Below are positions 42,501-48,500 of a DNA stretch of 64,000 nucleotides, piece by piece. Origin of the DNA: Carposina sasakii (Eukaryota; Arthropoda; Insecta; Lepidoptera; Carposinidae). Position numbers and translations under genes: made by a program. The DNA lies in NCBI GenBank assembly GCA_014607495.2, contig CP053159.1, forward strand, positions 4,967,501 through 5,031,500, written 5' to 3'. The notes under the pieces are model-generated. The model was not told the origin of the DNA. It ran no database searches and saw only the letters and a program-made list of their open reading frames with translations. The first letter of the stretch is position 1; each line of letters opens with the position of its first letter.

Positions 42501-45500
42501 ATTAGTACGGGAAAGGCGAGCGAGCGAAGAGAGTTTGCCGCGGGAGCGACCGCCGAGTGTCAGAAGCGACTTTAGGGCTTGTCTCATATTAATATACCTA
42601 CATCACTTTAGAAAAAGAGCAAACACAAGATGTTCATCACATAAAAGTAAAAATATATAAGGAATAATAAAATATTATGGAAATATCCCTAAACATATTA
42701 AGGATAAAAACGTTATGAAAAACAACAGTAGGAGTTTAAATAAATTTACATTAGTGATATTATTAGTAACAATTTTCGGAAACAGTTTTATATTTTATTG
42801 TTGTGTTGTTTTATGTTTATTATGTTACGTGATCTGTGTTGTCTTAGTAAATAAATATTTTTGTATTGTAAACATGAGTGTTATAAACATCGTCTGTAGT
42901 ATTACAAATTGCATGACTGAAAACTTATGAAAAATTATGACAGACGTGATAATGTACTTCAGAATAACACATACCTACCTATAGTTCACGGCGAAGAAGT
43001 TTATAGAATTAATATTACCCCTTAGATGAAAACAAAATGTTTTCATCTGAGTATTACCCTAATATTTTTTATGAGTGTTGGGTGTTTGACATATTTTATA
43101 TATGTGTTATGGCAAAAAAAATGTAAGTCCTATTTTGTTTTTGCAAGAAAAAAGTACAGCATTAAGCGGGCGAAAATATATTGAGATTCGACCTTTGGAA
43201 AGAGATAGTTGGCTTGTTTTTACTTCGATAGCTAGTGACAAGAGATAACGCTCTATATGCAGTTGAAAACATACTGACTAATACTGAATTCTCACTCAGG
43301 TCGAAAGAGTCAAATACATACCGTTGACAAGGTAAACAACAGTAGGAATATACATATTGTAACCCTTTTTAGTTTTTATGTATGGGATCCCCCTTAAATA
43401 TTTATTTTATTCTAATTTTATTATTTATTATTAAAATAACATAACATACAACTGAGTATTTTGTGAATATTTCATGAACCTACCTGTTGCCATTATGATA
43501 TCGAGTATCGAGCATAGAAGGGCAAAAACAAACGCGATTGTTGTATGAGAGCCCTCATTAAATGTTTATTTTTTGTTTTCAGTATTTTTTGTTATAGCGG
43601 CAACACGTAATTTGCGAAAATTCAACTATCTAGCTATAGCGGTTGATGGACGGACAGACAGCGAATTCTTAGTAATAGTCTCGTTTTTACCCTTTGGGTA
43701 CGGAACCCTAAAAGTGGAGAAAAACATGGGGTTTTCGGGGATTGATCAATAGAAGACTCGCTGGGTATAGTAAATAACTTAACTTCTTATACTATTAACA
43801 GACGTTCCGATGTGGCTGGAGCCGACCACCCGATCACGGCCAAAACGGAAAGTGTATAGAGTGATCGGTCTGACATAATTAATATGAATACTGGTTGGAC
43901 GTGGTCGGTTCGCCCTGCGCATCCGACAAGCCGACCGGCCGACAAAAATAAGGTGGTACGAAGTTCGCAGATCAGCTAGTATCATCAAATCATATTATAA
44001 TTATTTCAAACTAGTGGACGCCCGCGACTCCGTCCGCGTGGACTACAGAAAAAACAAAATGTCGAAATTATCCGGGATGAAAATGTTTTCCCGGGATAAA
44101 AAGTAGCCTATATGTTAAGTGGGACCTGTCACAATATATTCCTGAAAACTGCATCGAAATCGGTTTAGCCGTTTCTGAGATTAGCGTGCACAAATGCACA
44201 GACAAACAGACAAACCGACAAACAGACAAAAATTCCAAAAATCATCGTTTTGGGTTCTATTGCGTTGATAAAGGTCTCCTATAATATTTTTTCTAATATA
44301 TCTTCCATGTACAGACAGCGATCCGTTACCTACATTTTTATTATATGTATAGATTTCAAATAATAGGAGTGTTGATGGCTGGTTAGCAACGGGTTCTAAA
44401 ATAGCGGTAACTCTATTGCAACAAAACATCATCACGCCACTCATTTCACGGGCTGGCCGGCGAATCTCGATAAGAATGATATAAAAAAGTTTACTGACAT
44501 TTCAGTGTTACTCTAAGGTAAATTTTGTGCGGTTGTTACGTGCCTATTTTAACATGTAGACTTCCAAAATTTAACGAACTTACATACTTGAATTTCACAA
44601 CTACATATGTATGTGCAATAAAATATTTAAAAAAGAAATTCGATATTTAAATTTTTTATAACGTTAAATCAAAATATATAATTATCATCCACTCACCTTA
44701 GTGTATTTAATTTCCACTTTTGCCATAATGTGCTTTGATTTAAAACAGTTAACTGTTACGTGCGTTACCGCTCGACGCCGGCTATAGAATGATGTGTATG
44801 TTACATAATGTGTATAAATAAACTAGGTATGTTCATGTATAGAGCACGGCTAAAGCTAAAAACAAACAACACGATAAGCCGCGCCATCACCACGTGTCGA
44901 ATTTACGTATATGTAGCGGAGCCATCTATCGGATGCAGGAGAGAACCACAATCGAATGCAAAATCCTGGAACGCGATTTCGAAGTTTCTCACAATGATTG
45001 GAATATATACATGGGCCAAACAACGATTAGTGGCCCCGTGGGGCCGGAAGCACTTCCATTTTCACCACCCCCACATTGGGGTTCTCTCCTGCATCCAATA
45101 GATGGCTCCGCTACATATAGGTATACCTATCAACAAAACTCATATAATACGCCTCCTTATTACTCAACTAGTGGCCCGCCCTCGCTTCGCTTCGGTACAT
45201 ATCAGTACATACAACTTCATATGTAGGCATAGCGGTTTTCGTAAAAATTTGGTACTCCCGTTGGTCCCCTTTCCGTGGGAATTTCGGGAAATCCGTTCTT
45301 AGAGCTTTCTCGTAGTCCCTAATCCGATTTCAGCTTCGTACAAATAGCGGTTTTCGTAAAAAAAAAAAATTTCCGTAAGTCCCCTTCCCGTGGGAATTTC
45401 GGGAAATCCGTTCTTAGTACTCTCTTGCAGTCCCTAATAAACAAACAGGTCTGATTTAGCTTCACATGTACAGCTGTTTTTGTAAAAAAATTGAAATACC

Positions 45501-48500
45501 GTTGATCCTCTTACCGTGGGAATTTTGGGAAATCCATTCTAAGTGCTTTCTCGTAGTCCCTAATCCGATTTCAGCTTCATATAAATAGCGGAGTTCGTAA
45601 AAATTTGGAATTCCCGTTTGTCCCCTTCCCGTGGGAATTTCAGGAAATTCGTTTTTAGTTCTTCCTCGCTGTCCCCAATGAACATATATACGCCCTATTT
45701 CAGCTTAATTAGTATAGCGGATGTCGTAAAAATATTGAATTACCGTTGGTCGCCTTCTCGTGGGAATATCGGAAAATTCTTATAGCCTATTTTCATCTAG
45801 GTCCAATAAGGATTCTAAACGTAAAAGAATTTTTGAAATCGGTCCAGTAATTTCGGAACCTATTCGCTGCAAATAAACAAACATACAAACAAACAATCAA
45901 AGTTTACCTCTTTATTATTAGTATATATAGATATAGACTAGCAAAAGCAAAGCGATAGCGAGAATAGGGCATATGCGTCTTTATTAATATCTGCACCTTT
46001 TAATAAACAATTTTTATTGACAACAATACACAAAATATAAAATATTACGTTTATAAAATAAGATTGCATTTTTTCCCCATACTAATTTGAGTCGATTGTC
46101 TATTATGACGTCAAAGTCTTTGCCATTTTAGTATGGAGCAAACGGAGCGTTTCAAAAACATTTTGCCGGCTCGTATTTTTGAATTGCTGTAAATCCAAAA
46201 CGGTTAAAGTTAGATATGCCATTCCAAGGGCAAACTTTATAAATTTTTTACGTAGAATATAAAAATGAAATAAAAAAAATTTATGCATATACCCTATTGT
46301 ACAAAAATCGCTGATTTCTTGTCAAATTCGTATTACGTAAAATGAATTTCAAAGGAACTTTGACAATTCAAGGCGAATATTGTACATTTTTCGCTATCGC
46401 TTTGCTTCGGCTTTGCTATTGCTTTTACTTAATGAGGGGGATGGTTTTATTAGGCTCTACGTGGTTATTATACATCCACTGGAAAATGTTACCTAATATA
46501 TAAAAATATCGTGTCGCTGTGTTTGTTACCGAACTCCTCCAAAAAGGCTTGACAATTTTTTTATACATTTTATATGTTATATTCGGTAGGTCAGAATAGG
46601 TCGTAAACTATTTGTTTAAAATTTCTACGGAATATCGCTTATTGCCACGCGAGCGGAGCCACGAGCAACAGCTCGTTGAAATATAATGGAGGTACTTCTA
46701 TTTATAAAAGTTTGAGTAAGCAGGAAGATAATAATAAGAGCATAGTTTATCAGAAGCCAGGATCTGGACACAGCCATCTTGTTTATACAATGTTGATCTA
46801 TTTACAGAGGATACAAATGATTTTTTTCTTTTATCTTTTCTTTTCATTGATAAAAATAACATCTGCTTATTAAAAATAACTTATTAACAGTTAGTTATTG
46901 ATTTATCTATAGGTACACTGACTAAATAATACTTAGTTGAGTAAGGTCACGAAAATGGGTGACACCTTCAAATAAGTTACATATATATTTTTTATAGCGT
47001 CAATTTAGTTTTATTTATCTCTGTATTTTTTAAACAAATAGATTCAGAGATAATAATACAAAAATTTGGGCAACTGTTAGGTACTCGATATTTTCTTAAT
47101 ATTATAAACGCGAAAGTTTGTGAGAATATATATATTTTTTATTTATTTAATAAGGCAACACAACAGATACTAAGTAAAAATATTTAACATCTTAGAGCAG
47201 TACAGTTTAACTTCTAAAGAAGCGCTTCTACCGAAATTTTGGTAATTTTTAGTGTGTTGACTACATAACAGTTGGCAACTATAGGCCGGTGGAGAGGGCG
47301 CTTAATACTAAGGTACCGTAAGGCCGGTTCGTAATAATAAAGTTATTTGCCATAAAAATTAGGTATTAGACACAACTTTGTACTATTTCTTTTACAACTT
47401 ACTGTCTATGATAAAAATTTATGTGTACAATAAAGAATACTAAGAACTTTTTTGTAACAATAAAACTTCCACTTGGTATGTTTTGAGCCTTATATGCCTA
47501 TATTTGCTATCAGACCATCACAGTTGTTTGTGTACTGACCTTCAAATTCAATTTGATTGGACATCTCATGCTATCCTGCTCTACTACATAGTAAATTGGA
47601 CATGACTGTAAGGGACGATCAAATCAAATCAAGCGGAAGACCTGCAGAATGCTAAGAGACAGCTCATTGAACATGTACACTTGTACATTCTTTGACATTC
47701 TTAGAGAAAGTGATGATGATATAATAATTTTAGAACATTGAATGTATAATAGGTCAGCCTAAGAGAATATCAATTGTAACGTCCTGACTCTACTCCCAGG
47801 TAGGATTATCATATCTCAGGATTTGTCCTGAGATTTCAGGATTTTGCGACTTTTCTCAGGATTGCAAATCTCGTGATATCTCAGGATTTTTTAAGATCTC
47901 TTTAATTAAAAGTTGAACCAACTAACAATAATCTTCTTTTAATAACAACTGAACAGTTTAAGTCTATACTTATTTATCAAAGTGAAACAAACTAAAAATA
48001 CTTAATCTTTTGGTAAACAACCCCGCCCCGCCACTTCGAGTGCGATGTGCAAGTTGCAACGCGTGAGCTAGATCCGCAGTGTATAAAACGATAATAATAC
48101 GTTTTTGAGAGAAAATTTATAAACTGTATAAAATCTCTGGACTTTTCCATGGAAATCAGGCCTTTTCTCCGGTCTTTTTCATTTTTTCATCTGGTAACTC
48201 TACTCCCAGGTGTAAATTGAAATTTTGTATAAAAATGTCTCAATATGGTATGCTCGGACAATGAATTTTGATTAATAAGACCACATAAATAGATAGTACC
48301 CGGTGGCATTTATTACTACCAAGTTCCTGGTGGTGTGTCAGGCCAAGTTCAATCTAAGAAAACTGGCGTGCAGTATGTATAATTACATGAACCGTCCACC
48401 ACTTTACCCCCGACTATTTCGCAGAATAACAGTTCTATTTTTTGCCTCATTCAGGATTAGACCCTGCACGGCCGCTGGTGACGTCATTCGGCTCCGAGCT

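Noticed and set aside
45225..45790. CRISPR-like spacing of repeats
   Set aside because: Units of over 110 bp without unique spacers in a eukaryotic retroelement; a tandem repeat, not CRISPR.
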